This document shows, piece after piece, positions 25,594 through 34,505 of a stretch of 64,000 nt of DNA (the stretch's first letter is position 1; each line of letters opens with the position of its first letter). The notes under the pieces were generated by a model. It was not told where the DNA came from and made no database searches. It saw only the letters and a list, made by a program, of their open reading frames with translations. Made by a program: the position numbers and the translations under genes. The DNA comes from Leptobacterium sp964389205 (GTDB lineage: Bacteria; Bacteroidota; Bacteroidia; Flavobacteriales; Flavobacteriaceae). Location: NCBI GenBank assembly GCA_964389205.1, contig CAYMDH010000012.1, forward strand, positions 18,332 through 82,331. Reading direction: 5' to 3'.

Positions 25594-26185
25594 CTAAATC
25601 TTGTATTGCTGTATTTGGATCAAGAACAAGGTCTTTTGATAAAAGTACGTTCTTAATTGTTTTTAATATAATCTTACTATCTAGTATAAACGAAATTTTT
25701 GAAACATATTTTACATCTTTTGCTAATCGGTCATCCCAATTTAATAGATTTCTTCCAGAAACTTGGGCCAATCCTGTAATACCAGGTCGTACAGAGTGTC
25801 TAATTCTTTCTTTTTCTGTATAGTATGGTAAATAACGAATTAGTAAAGGTCTTGGGCCAATTAAACTCATATCTCCTTTTAGAATATTTATGAATTGTGG
25901 CAATTCATCTAATGAGGTTTTACGAATGATCTTTCCTATAGAAGTTAAACGATCTGTATCTGAAAGTAAAACTCCATTTTCATCTTTCTTGTCATTCATT
26001 GTTTTAAACTTCACAATATTGAATATAGCTTCTTTTCTCCCAGGTCTGGCTTGAAAGAAAAATGGGTTACCATTATTTGCTATTGATAATAATATTGCTA
26101 CTATAATTATAAGTGGCGATAAAAAAATTAAACAAAATAGCGCAAAAGTAAAATCAAAACATCTCTTTATGATAAATTGATACAT
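25568..26185 (-). CDS. PglC-like initiating sugar-phosphate transferase, copy 2
   Basis: A 205-residue paralogue of the protein at 24368-24976, with the same order of motifs: an N-terminal membrane helix, PFFFQARPGR, NIVKFKTMNDKKDENG, the catalytic DELPQFINILKGDMSLIGPRP, and HSVRPGITGLAQVSGRN. Both copies keep the Asp-Glu catalytic pair. The 3' end overlaps the formyltransferase gene by 26 nt. Two initiating enzymes in one cluster could start two different glycans or use different UDP-sugars. Confidence 0.88.
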   Translation of the reverse strand: MYQFIIKRCFDFTFALFCLIFLSPLIIIVAILLSIANNGNPFFFQARPGRKEAIFNIVKFKTMNDKKDENGVLLSDTDRLTSIGKIIRKTSLDELPQFINILKGDMSLIGPRPLLIRYLPYYTEKERIRHSVRPGITGLAQVSGRNLLNWDDRLAKDVKYVSKISFILDSKIILKTIKNVLLSKDLVLDPNTAIQDLDDYRKTKA

Positions 26186-26221
26186 GCTAAACTCTAAAAA
26201 AATTAATAGTTAATGATACAA

Positions 26222-27367
26222 TTATGTATTGTCATTAACAACTTTTATAAGATGGCTATTAATGATTTTTACATCAAATTTAGTTTCTGCTAACGTTCTA
26301 CTTTTTAACCCCATTGCCTTTATATTATTCTTGTCTTTTAGAAATAATTCTAGGGCATCTATAAGCTGTTCTAAGTTTTGTGGCTCAATTAACACTCCAT
26401 TTTCTCCACCTATGATAGTTTCTTTACAACCTGGAGTATTTGTCGTAATTATGGGTAAACCAACAGATAAGGCTTCTAAAATAGACCTAGGCACACCTTC
26501 CCTATAATAAGTAGGCAGTACAAATACATCTGATTTTGCAAGAAATAAATCGACTCTAGATTGTGCTCCATGATGTATTATATAATTATTATCTATAGCC
26601 TCTTGAAATAGTGTCTGGTCTAATGAACTAGTATCTTTAGCTAATTTCATTCCTATGACATGAAATTCTGCTAGAGGATATTTTTCTTTTAACTTTTTTG
26701 CAGCTTTTATATAGAGTTCAATTCCTTTCTCTCTGATTAATCTAGCAACGAAAACAAAAACAACTTTATCTGTAGTATTTCCTGGGTTTTTAGCAGCATA
26801 TCTATCTAAATTTACTCCAGATCCATTTACAACATGATAATTTTGAGTAGGACTTAAAATTTTCTTTGTTAAGAATAAGTCTTTATCATCTTTATTTTGA
26901 AATACAACTGCTCTGTTTTTTCGCAAAGCCATTCTATATAACATAGAAGTTACTTTTTGAAGTAATCTCGCTTTTAATGAAACCCCTGTAAATGTGTATC
27001 CTAATCCGGAGATTAAAGAAATAATAGGGAGCTTTAAAGAACTGGCAGCTAAAGAACCATAAATTACTGGCTTTATAGTATACGGAAAGACAATATCAAT
27101 TTCATTTTCTCTAATCATTTTTTTTATAGAAAATATTGATTGAATGTCTTTGAAGGGATTCAAACCTGTTCTGTGAAGTTTAAATTCAACAGGGGTAATT
27201 CCCATTGAGCTTAACTTTTCTTTGGCAGCTTCATTTTCATCAAAATTAGGAGCAGCTGCATAGACTTCATAGTTATTTTGTATTAACTCTACCATAAAAT
27301 CTCCTCTAAATGGTATTAAAGAAGGTGCATGTGAGGCTATTAATACAATTTTCTTTTTATCGCTCAT
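26222..27367 (-). CDS. GT4-family glycosyltransferase
   Basis: A 381-residue cytoplasmic glycosyltransferase with the GT-B fold. The N-terminal half has KKIVLIASHAPSLIPFRGDF and a hydrophobic LISGLGYTFTG loop; the C-terminal half has VVFVFVARLIREKGIELY and VLPTYYREGVPRSILEAL with the E-x7-E type pattern. The call of a TTG start at 27376 would add three residues; I chose the ATG at 27367. It lies 36 nt upstream of a PglC-like gene, so it may add the second sugar of the repeat unit; the relation to PglA-like enzymes is a guess. Confidence 0.85.
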   Translation of the reverse strand: MSDKKKIVLIASHAPSLIPFRGDFMVELIQNNYEVYAAAPNFDENEAAKEKLSSMGITPVEFKLHRTGLNPFKDIQSIFSIKKMIRENEIDIVFPYTIKPVIYGSLAASSLKLPIISLISGLGYTFTGVSLKARLLQKVTSMLYRMALRKNRAVVFQNKDDKDLFLTKKILSPTQNYHVVNGSGVNLDRYAAKNPGNTTDKVVFVFVARLIREKGIELYIKAAKKLKEKYPLAEFHVIGMKLAKDTSSLDQTLFQEAIDNNYIIHHGAQSRVDLFLAKSDVFVLPTYYREGVPRSILEALSVGLPIITTNTPGCKETIIGGENGVLIEPQNLEQLIDALELFLKDKNNIKAMGLKSRTLAETKFDVKIINSHLIKVVNDNT

Positions 27368-27384
27368 AGTATACAATCCTTATT

Positions 27385-29289
27385 TTAATGTCCTGATTTG
27401 TAAGTGTAATAATACCATTTTTGAAAACAATAAAAAGCCCATACTCTGAAAGTGTTGTCACTTTTACTATTTAAATGATTTTTTACTAGTTTTATAATTT
27501 TATCGGTGTTGAAGAGATCTTGTTCTTCCAATTTTTTACGATCGATATATCCTTCTAATTCAGAACGCAAACTTAATCGTAGCCAATCTCCAACAGGAGA
27601 ACCAAAACCACTTTTACTGCGTTCTAAAAAGTTTTCAGGGAATTGATCGCGAAAGGCTTCTTTTAAAATATGTTTTTTATTCCATCCTTTCATAAGGAAA
27701 CTTTCAGGAAGTGTATTTGCAAATTCCCACAATTCTCTATTTAAGAAAGGAGCTCTACATTCAAGTGAATTCATCATACTTGTTCTATCTACTTTTGGTA
27801 GCATTCCGCCTTCAAGGCTTAATAATTTATCTGTTAACCTAAAGTGAGTTAGAGAAGTAGGTTTTTCAAACCCTAATTTTTCTTTATAATCTATAAAAAG
27901 ATCAGTATCAAAAAGATCAGGTTTTATTAATTCTTGTATTTGATTTTCCGTATTTGCTAACGAAATAATATCCCAATAAAAATCGCCATTGTGATTAATG
28001 GTATTTAATAATTTTTGTATTCTAAACCGTTTCCCTCTTCTATCGTCTTTAGTAGTCAATAGGGGAGCAGATATATTTTTTATTCCTTGGTGTAAACCTT
28101 TAGGAATTATACTCGTGTATTTTTTATTCATTTTTCCAATGTAGTATTTGGTATAACCACCAAATACTTCGTCTCCACCATCTCCAGTAAGTGCAACAGT
28201 TACATATTCTCGTGTTTTTTGAGAAACTAAATGTGTGGGTAATGAAGCTGTATCTGAGAAGGGTTCGTCAAAATTAATAAGGATATTATGAATATTGTTT
28301 TTAAGATCATCTTCTGCTATAATAAACTCATGATGATTACTATTAATCATATTAGCCACCAAACGAGATTTATCGGTTTCATCAAAAGTAGTTTTCTTAA
28401 ACCCAATAGAGAAGGTATCAATTTTTTTGTCTGTAGCTTGTGATAAACATAAAGAAACAATAGAAGAATCTACACCCCCAGATAAAAAAGTACCAAGAGG
28501 AACATCAGAAACTGAGCGGCTTGAAATACTATCATACACCATATTCTTTACTTTACCCTTGGCATCGTTAAATGAGATATTTTGCTCTTTAGGCAATGGT
28601 TCTTCATTAATTTGATGTATGTTTATAGAGTGGTTTGAAAAATCATATTCTATATAATTATTTGCTTCTAACTTGTAAATATCTTCATATATAGTATAAG
28701 GTGCAGGTATATAAGTAAGTCTAAAAAATAAATTCAATCCTTTTTTAGAAATGGCAGGTTTTTTTTCTAAAACATTAATTATAGATTTAAGCTCTGATGC
28801 CCATAAAAACTGTGAAGATGTATTTGAGTAATACAACGGTTTTTCACCAAAAAAATCACGAGCAATATATAATTTGTTTTTATGCTGGTCATAGATACTA
28901 AAACCAAACATACCATCAAGCCATTTAAAAGATTCGACACCATATTTTTCATACAACCTTAAGATAACTTCTGTATCACTAGAAGTTTTAAAAAGAACTC
29001 CTTCTTGTTCTAATTTTAACTTTAAGGTTTTGAAATTATAGATTTCTCCATTAAAAACAATCACTATTTTTTTATCATCAGAATATATAGGTTGTTTTCC
29101 AGATTTTAAATCAATAATAGCTAATCTACGCATAGCCATCCCTAAAGAAAATGAATCTTGTGATTTTGTTATAAAACCATCATCATCTGGCCCTCTGTGC
29201 ACAATGAGTTGATTCATTATAGCAAGAGTATCTTTTACTTCATTTTCTGGAGTAAGTTGTTTTTTTATGATGCCATTAATTCCGCACAT
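27385..29289 (-). CDS. asnB: asparagine-synthase-type glutamine amidotransferase, copy 1
   Basis: A 634-residue two-domain enzyme. The class II glutaminase domain starts MCGINGI with the catalytic Cys2 and contains HRGPDDDG and VVFNGEIYNF. The synthetase domain has the PP-loop FLSGGVDSSIVS and LTGDGGDEVFGGY. Free asparagine synthesis is possible, but within a polysaccharide cluster such enzymes (as WbpS/WbtH) convert the carboxyl of a sugar uronic acid to an amide. The uronic acid genes at 37-42 kb support that reading. A second AsnB-type gene lies at 43773-45578. The amidated sugar cannot be named from sequence. Confidence 0.87.
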   Translation of the reverse strand: MCGINGIIKKQLTPENEVKDTLAIMNQLIVHRGPDDDGFITKSQDSFSLGMAMRRLAIIDLKSGKQPIYSDDKKIVIVFNGEIYNFKTLKLKLEQEGVLFKTSSDTEVILRLYEKYGVESFKWLDGMFGFSIYDQHKNKLYIARDFFGEKPLYYSNTSSQFLWASELKSIINVLEKKPAISKKGLNLFFRLTYIPAPYTIYEDIYKLEANNYIEYDFSNHSINIHQINEEPLPKEQNISFNDAKGKVKNMVYDSISSRSVSDVPLGTFLSGGVDSSIVSLCLSQATDKKIDTFSIGFKKTTFDETDKSRLVANMINSNHHEFIIAEDDLKNNIHNILINFDEPFSDTASLPTHLVSQKTREYVTVALTGDGGDEVFGGYTKYYIGKMNKKYTSIIPKGLHQGIKNISAPLLTTKDDRRGKRFRIQKLLNTINHNGDFYWDIISLANTENQIQELIKPDLFDTDLFIDYKEKLGFEKPTSLTHFRLTDKLLSLEGGMLPKVDRTSMMNSLECRAPFLNRELWEFANTLPESFLMKGWNKKHILKEAFRDQFPENFLERSKSGFGSPVGDWLRLSLRSELEGYIDRKKLEEQDLFNTDKIIKLVKNHLNSKSDNTFRVWAFYCFQKWYYYTYKSGH

Positions 29290-29301
29290 ATAGGCTTTAC
29301 T

Positions 29302-30453
29302 TTAACTATTTATAAATTGATTAAAATGGATATAAATATTTTTTAAATGATATTCTTTGGCTCTTTCTAAACTTAAGGTACTATATCGTTCGCATTCTTC
29401 AGGATGAGATTTTAGATATTCAAGAGCTTTGGACAATCCAATATCATCATTGTTATTAATCAGAATACCATATTTTGCTTTAAAAAAACCACCCTCTTCA
29501 AGAGTAATTTCACCATTATCATGTAATAGTTCTAAGGGACCAGACATACAATTGGTTGAAATACTAGGAAGCCCAATAGCCATAGCTTCTAATAATGCAT
29601 TAGGAAAACCTTCTGTATAAGAAGACAATACAAAACAATCACTATTTAATAGATGTTCATTTACATTTTTAACCATTCCTTTTAAAAATACAGACGCATC
29701 TAGTTTTTCATCACTTATTAACGCTTTAAACTTAGGGATTAAATTACCATCTCCAAGTATCGTTAAATTATATTCTTCTGGAGCTTTTTTGATAGCTCTA
29801 ATAATCATTTCCTGATTCTTGCGAATATTAACAGTACCAGCAGTAATTACTTTTAAAATATCTTTATTATTGTTTAAAAGGGAGGGCTGTTTTGTTATGT
29901 TTGGAAGCTCTATAGGATTATAAATAACATCCATAGGAATTTTAACTCCAAAGTTATCTTTAAGATCTTTATTTATATAAACTGAATTAGAAAACAGTTT
30001 ATAACATCTATTATAAAAAAGAGGATAAAATAGCTTAGAGATAAAAAGAGATGCTTTGCTGGTTGTATTATCTGAAGGAAACCCTCGTTCACTTATAAAA
30101 GTTTTAACCTTTTTATTGAAAATACTAACAATTCCATTGATGAGATTAGGAAATGCCAAAAAGGAAACTGCATATGTGATTTTTTGTTTTTTTAATAAGC
30201 GATTGTATTTGAAAATAAAAGAGATAAGATCAAGAAACCTTTTTATATAAGGTCTATTAGGGTGTTTATTACTAAAAATGATTGTTGTTACATTTTCTGG
30301 AATTGGAAAGTGGATATTATTATAAAATAATACCAATGTTACATTATAATCGTTTACCAATTCTTTTAATAATAGGCTGATAACTTTTTCAGCACCTCCG
30401 CTTGCTAAACTAAGGTTTAGAATACTCAAATTTGGTTTTTCAGATATGGACAT
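29302..30453 (-). CDS. GT4-family glycosyltransferase
   Basis: A 383-residue GT-B glycosyltransferase. It has LNLSLASGGAEKVISLL near the N-terminus, LKVITAGTVNIRKNQEMII at the domain boundary, FVLSSYTEGFPNALLEAMAIG with the E-x7-E motif, and a PLELL region that matches the GPxEL pattern of nucleotide-sugar binding. A TTG at 30465 would add four residues; the ATG at 30453 is preferred. It lies between asnB and another GT4 gene with short spacers (12 and 22 nt), within one operon. Confidence 0.85.
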   Translation of the reverse strand: MSISEKPNLSILNLSLASGGAEKVISLLLKELVNDYNVTLVLFYNNIHFPIPENVTTIIFSNKHPNRPYIKRFLDLISFIFKYNRLLKKQKITYAVSFLAFPNLINGIVSIFNKKVKTFISERGFPSDNTTSKASLFISKLFYPLFYNRCYKLFSNSVYINKDLKDNFGVKIPMDVIYNPIELPNITKQPSLLNNNKDILKVITAGTVNIRKNQEMIIRAIKKAPEEYNLTILGDGNLIPKFKALISDEKLDASVFLKGMVKNVNEHLLNSDCFVLSSYTEGFPNALLEAMAIGLPSISTNCMSGPLELLHDNGEITLEEGGFFKAKYGILINNNDDIGLSKALEYLKSHPEECERYSTLSLERAKEYHLKNIYIHFNQFINS

Positions 30454-30475
30454 TGACGAATTCAAATTTTAGATA

Positions 30476-31546
30476 CTATTTAGCAATATCCAGAAAGAGA
30501 TTTTCATACTCTTGCAAGATTTTTTCTTGATTAAATTTTTCATATACGGAAGTTCTTACCTTCTCAGGAATCCATTCTTTATTTTCTTTAAGATGTTTTA
30601 AAAACATAGCTTCATCTTCTATTAGAAAGCCATTCACTCCATTTTCAATAATTTCTTTAGTTCCTCCAGGAACATTGAAAGCATACCCAGGAGTACCAAT
30701 CACACAACTTTCTAATAGTGCATTAGGAAACCCCTCTACATAAGATCCTTGTAGAAATATATCGTGTTTAGACAGATATTTATCAACATCTTTTGTGAAT
30801 GGAATGTATATTATTTTATCCATTAAGTTATATTCTTTTACCTTAATAAATATATCTGTTTTTTGATTGCCATCTCCAATAATAGTATAGGTAAAAGGGG
30901 CATGAAATTTTGATAATATTTTTAAAATTCTAAGATGCCCTTTTACTTCGCTAAGCCTTCCAACAGTAATAAATCTGGTTACATCATTACCATCACCCTT
31001 CTTCTCTTTTTTTAATGAAGGCACTCGGGAAATAGGGTTATTAATCACTCGAATTTTGTCTTGAGAGACTCCAAAATTTTTAACCATATCTTCTGCCATA
31101 TCTTTTGATTGACATATTAAGGCATCTAATCTTTTGTAAAAATGATGCGTTAATGAGGCAGGGTACCATTTCCTTTTAGGAGTTTCATTTTTACGATAAC
31201 TTAATACAGTTGCTTCTCTACCTATAAATTTTGTTTTTCTAAAGAAAATAGAAATAATAGCCATGGCAATATTTAAATGAGAAATAGAACTCACAGCTAC
31301 TTTGGTAGGGTTTTTTATTAAATAAAAGAAAATAGAAGGAATAGCATAAAGAACACGAGATTTATTTAAATAAATAACCTTAATCCCTTTAATTTGGTAT
31401 ACTGTATTTTTTTCATAACCAGTAATTACCAGCGTAGCATTAAATTTTTCTTGATTTAGGTTTTGAGAAACAAATGAAATTATTCTTTCTGCACCACCTG
31501 CAACAAGATCAGGCATAACAAAGGCTATGTTAAGTTTTTTACTCAT
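30476..31546 (-). CDS. GT4-family glycosyltransferase
   Basis: A 356-residue GT-B glycosyltransferase with LNIAFVMPDLVAGGAERI, the domain-boundary ITVGRLSEVKGHLRIL, IIGDGNQK and FLQGSYVEGFPNALLES. An in-frame ATG at 31561 would add five residues (MPLFS). I prefer 31546, because the paralogue at 33356-34453 begins at the equivalent position. Donor and acceptor are not predictable. It is in the middle of the minus-strand capsule operon. Confidence 0.84.
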   Translation of the reverse strand: MSKKLNIAFVMPDLVAGGAERIISFVSQNLNQEKFNATLVITGYEKNTVYQIKGIKVIYLNKSRVLYAIPSIFFYLIKNPTKVAVSSISHLNIAMAIISIFFRKTKFIGREATVLSYRKNETPKRKWYPASLTHHFYKRLDALICQSKDMAEDMVKNFGVSQDKIRVINNPISRVPSLKKEKKGDGNDVTRFITVGRLSEVKGHLRILKILSKFHAPFTYTIIGDGNQKTDIFIKVKEYNLMDKIIYIPFTKDVDKYLSKHDIFLQGSYVEGFPNALLESCVIGTPGYAFNVPGGTKEIIENGVNGFLIEDEAMFLKHLKENKEWIPEKVRTSVYEKFNQEKILQEYENLFLDIAK

Positions 31547-31589
31547 ACTAAATAAGGGCATTATTTAAAATAGTATCTCCCATATAACT

Positions 31590-32171
31590 TTAAATATGCT
31601 TTATTATTTTTTTAATATCTATTTCTTTTATTTTTTTTGCTGGGTTTCCAGTTATCATTATACCTTCTTCAGCAAAAGTTTTATGCACAACTGCGTTCGC
31701 TCCAATAGCAATATTATTAGCAATTGATATATTCCCATATATTTTTGCTCCTGGGGCTATGTATACATTATCGCCAATTTGAGGAGCTTCTTTTTTTCCT
31801 CCAGAAGCACCTATATTAGTACATGCATGAATTCTACAATTTTTGCCAATACGTGCATTTCCATTTACGATAATGGTTCCATAATGAACAATGGCCAATC
31901 CAGGGCCGAAAACATTTTCAGGGATAGAAAACCCAAGTTTAACAGAAATTTTCTTGAATAAAAATTTTTGATAATAATAGTAAATCTTGAATACAGGGTT
32001 AGTAGACAATGTTTTATAATACTCTACTTTTCGTAGTCTTTTTTGAAAATTCCATATTAAATTCGGAGATAATAAAAAAAAGATCTTAGCCCTTATACCA
32101 ATGGTGCCAATACCTAATGCTTTTTTATCTGCTGCTATGTAATTTTTATAATCCGACTTTGAGCGTATCAT
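31590..32171 (-). CDS. left-handed beta-helix (hexapeptide) acetyltransferase, serine acetyltransferase-like
   Basis: A 193-residue protein whose C-terminal half consists of hexapeptide repeats: VHYGTIIVNGNARIGKNCRI, then IGDNVYIAPGAKIYGNISI and IAIGANAVVHKTF. It resembles CysE-like O-acetyltransferases found in polysaccharide clusters, which use acetyl-CoA to acetylate a sugar in the cytoplasm. Its start overlaps the stop of the upstream Wzy gene in an ATGA arrangement (32168-32171), so translation is probably coupled. The acceptor sugar is unknown. Confidence 0.85.
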   Translation of the reverse strand: MIRSKSDYKNYIAADKKALGIGTIGIRAKIFFLLSPNLIWNFQKRLRKVEYYKTLSTNPVFKIYYYYQKFLFKKISVKLGFSIPENVFGPGLAIVHYGTIIVNGNARIGKNCRIHACTNIGASGGKKEAPQIGDNVYIAPGAKIYGNISIANNIAIGANAVVHKTFAEEGIMITGNPAKKIKEIDIKKIIKHI

Positions 32172-33277
32172 GAGATTAAGTGTTGATTATTGTATCTGGA
32201 ATCACGATAGTAATCTATTTGATAATACAACCACATACACGAAAACGGGATAAAATAAAAATTGAAAAAGTTGTGATTGGCCAATAAAAATGCTGCCAAA
32301 CCAATGGTTTGCATTATGATATTGGGAGCTTCTTTAAATAATTTCATGCCCCAGTGTATAAAATAGATAAATAATGCGATCATGATAAAAAACGGAATGA
32401 TTCCTGCTTCACCGACAACCAAAAGGTATGAATTATGAACTCCTGCTTTTACACCCAATTCCCCTGCAAGAGCTCCGTATCCATTTCCAAAAACAGGAGC
32501 TTCTAGAATATCAGGATAATATCTTGCCCAAGTAGCTGTTCTTGAATCCTCACTTAATTCTTCAGAAGATACATCTTCATTATTTACAAGAGATTTTAAT
32601 TGTTGAAATCGAGGATTATTCAAACCAACAAATTCATCTATGACAAGTAATGTTCCAAAAATAAGAGCACCAATAGCAAATATGCGTATATTTTTTATGC
32701 TGATTTTAAGAGATATTAAATTTATCAATAACCAAATTACAATAAATGTTCTCGAAAAAGTCAATAACCCCATAAGAGTAAAAATGAATTGACCACTTAA
32801 CTTAATAGTAATATTTCTAACACCATATGTCAACCCATATCCAAAGATGCATATAAAACCTGCAACATTTGGATTGAGATAAAAACCACTATACCTACCA
32901 AATTTACTTGGAAAAAATATGGCGTTTATCCCTACACTTAATGCTCCGATTAATAAAAAATAAAATAATTCGGTTTTATTGACACGTTTCATTAATTCAT
33001 AACCACTTATGATGACTATAAAATATTTAATAGCAGTAAAAACAAAATAATCTGTATCTCCTACATAATTAAAACTAGAAATAAGATAATAGGTGAACCC
33101 TAATACTAACATCCATGTATTAAAAGACGTTTTTTCTATAAAGGCATAGTAAAGCAAGAGTAGTAAAAATGACCCATAGCTAGAGACTGTTCCTATAGCT
33201 CCTCCCGTCCATTGTAATAATGCAGCAGGTAAATGCAATAATATTAATGTAAGTATGGTATATTTTAATATCTTCAT
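32168..33277 (-). CDS. wzy: O-antigen/capsule polymerase (Wzy/WaaL-like)
   Basis: A 369-residue polytopic membrane protein with about ten hydrophobic segments and one larger extracytoplasmic loop near the middle (about 215-270). The motif VFGNGYGALAGEL followed by GVHNSYLLVVGEAGI is typical of Wzy_C/O-antigen ligase proteins. It should polymerise lipid-linked repeat units on the periplasmic side after flipping by Wzx (34506-36047). Wzy and WaaL cannot be separated by sequence alone; the presence of Wzx, Wza and Wzc in the same locus favours a polymerase. Confidence 0.8.
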   Translation of the reverse strand: MKILKYTILTLILLHLPAALLQWTGGAIGTVSSYGSFLLLLLYYAFIEKTSFNTWMLVLGFTYYLISSFNYVGDTDYFVFTAIKYFIVIISGYELMKRVNKTELFYFLLIGALSVGINAIFFPSKFGRYSGFYLNPNVAGFICIFGYGLTYGVRNITIKLSGQFIFTLMGLLTFSRTFIVIWLLINLISLKISIKNIRIFAIGALIFGTLLVIDEFVGLNNPRFQQLKSLVNNEDVSSEELSEDSRTATWARYYPDILEAPVFGNGYGALAGELGVKAGVHNSYLLVVGEAGIIPFFIMIALFIYFIHWGMKLFKEAPNIIMQTIGLAAFLLANHNFFNFYFIPFSCMWLYYQIDYYRDSRYNNQHLIS

Positions 33278-33355
33278 TTAGAACATTTCTAACGGTTCAT
33301 TAAGAATTTTTAATATTTACGATATTTAAAGTTTTAGAGTTTTAATTTTTAAAGA

Positions 33356-34453
33356 TTACTTATTCAATACTTTAACAATCACTTCTTCCCACTTATTAGT
33401 TACTATATCACTGTCGTATTCTTCAGTAGTTTTTTTTGCATTTTCACTAAAAGATTCTCGTAAATTTAAATCATTGATTAAAGTTAATAATTGTCTTTCA
33501 AGTAATTTTTGATCACCTAAAGGAATTAAAAAGCCATTGTCTCCATCATTAATTAAATCTGCAGGTCCAAATGGGCAATCTGTTGATATTGTGGGAATTC
33601 CAAAATGCATAGCTTCTAAAAGGGCATTTGGAAAACCTTCTGTTTTAGATGTAAAAACAAAAATTCCTGCCTCGTTATAATACGTATGAATATCTTTTAC
33701 TTTCCCTATAATTCTCACTTGATGGCTTAAATCACAATCAAGAATTAATTGTTCTAACTCAGGTTTTTTATAACCATCTCCAATCATAATGATTTCCCAA
33801 TCATTAACATTTATTTTTTTAAATGCTTTTATTAATAAATCCTGACACTTATTTTTATCTAATCGACCTACAGTTAATATCGTTTTTTTTCTAACAGGAT
33901 TGTCTTTTCTTGATTTAGATAATTCTGAAGAAATAGGATTAGGTAAAATAGTAATTTTTTCTGCATTCAATTTATTTTCATAAAACTTTTTAATTCCTTG
34001 AGTTTGCAATATAACGTTGTCTGCTGTTGGATACACAAATTTTCGTAGCGTAACCCAAAATTTAGAAACATCTTCCATCATAGGATTATTGCGCTCACTT
34101 ATAATACAAGGAATTCTATTTATTTTCGAAGCTAACGTAGCTAAAATATTGGCAGAAGTGATAAATCCAATAGAAATATCAATCTGTTCTTTTTTCATGA
34201 TTTTAGAAATCCTCCTTACCAATTGATAATTTAACTGGAGCGATTTAAATATGGAAGTAGGAGTAACAATACTATCTTTACAAGCAATAACTTTTATGTC
34301 TTTGTGTAAATTATAAAAGGGAACAGATTTAACAAAAGTAATTATAACAATATCATAACGATCTATTAATTGATTGCTCAATGAAGATATAACACGTTCT
34401 GCACCTCCATGTGAAAGTGACCCTATTACAAATGCAATTTTCTTTTTTACCAT
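33356..34453 (-). CDS. GT4-family glycosyltransferase
   Basis: A 365-residue GT-B glycosyltransferase: KKIAFVIGSLSHGGAERVIS at the start, ISERNNPMM, the domain-boundary ILTVGRLDKNKCQDLLI, IMIGDGYKKPEL, and VFTSKTEGFPNALLEAM with the E-x7-E motif, followed by GPADLI. It resembles GalNAc-type alpha-transferases of the PglH/PglJ group, but this is only an impression. ATG start at 34453. A 78-nt spacer separates it from wzy downstream. Confidence 0.85.
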   Translation of the reverse strand: MVKKKIAFVIGSLSHGGAERVISSLSNQLIDRYDIVIITFVKSVPFYNLHKDIKVIACKDSIVTPTSIFKSLQLNYQLVRRISKIMKKEQIDISIGFITSANILATLASKINRIPCIISERNNPMMEDVSKFWVTLRKFVYPTADNVILQTQGIKKFYENKLNAEKITILPNPISSELSKSRKDNPVRKKTILTVGRLDKNKCQDLLIKAFKKINVNDWEIIMIGDGYKKPELEQLILDCDLSHQVRIIGKVKDIHTYYNEAGIFVFTSKTEGFPNALLEAMHFGIPTISTDCPFGPADLINDGDNGFLIPLGDQKLLERQLLTLINDLNLRESFSENAKKTTEEYDSDIVTNKWEEVIVKVLNK

Positions 34454-34505
34454 TATACTTTTTTAAACTAACGCTATCATAAAATAAATAAACACTTATT
34501 AATAT

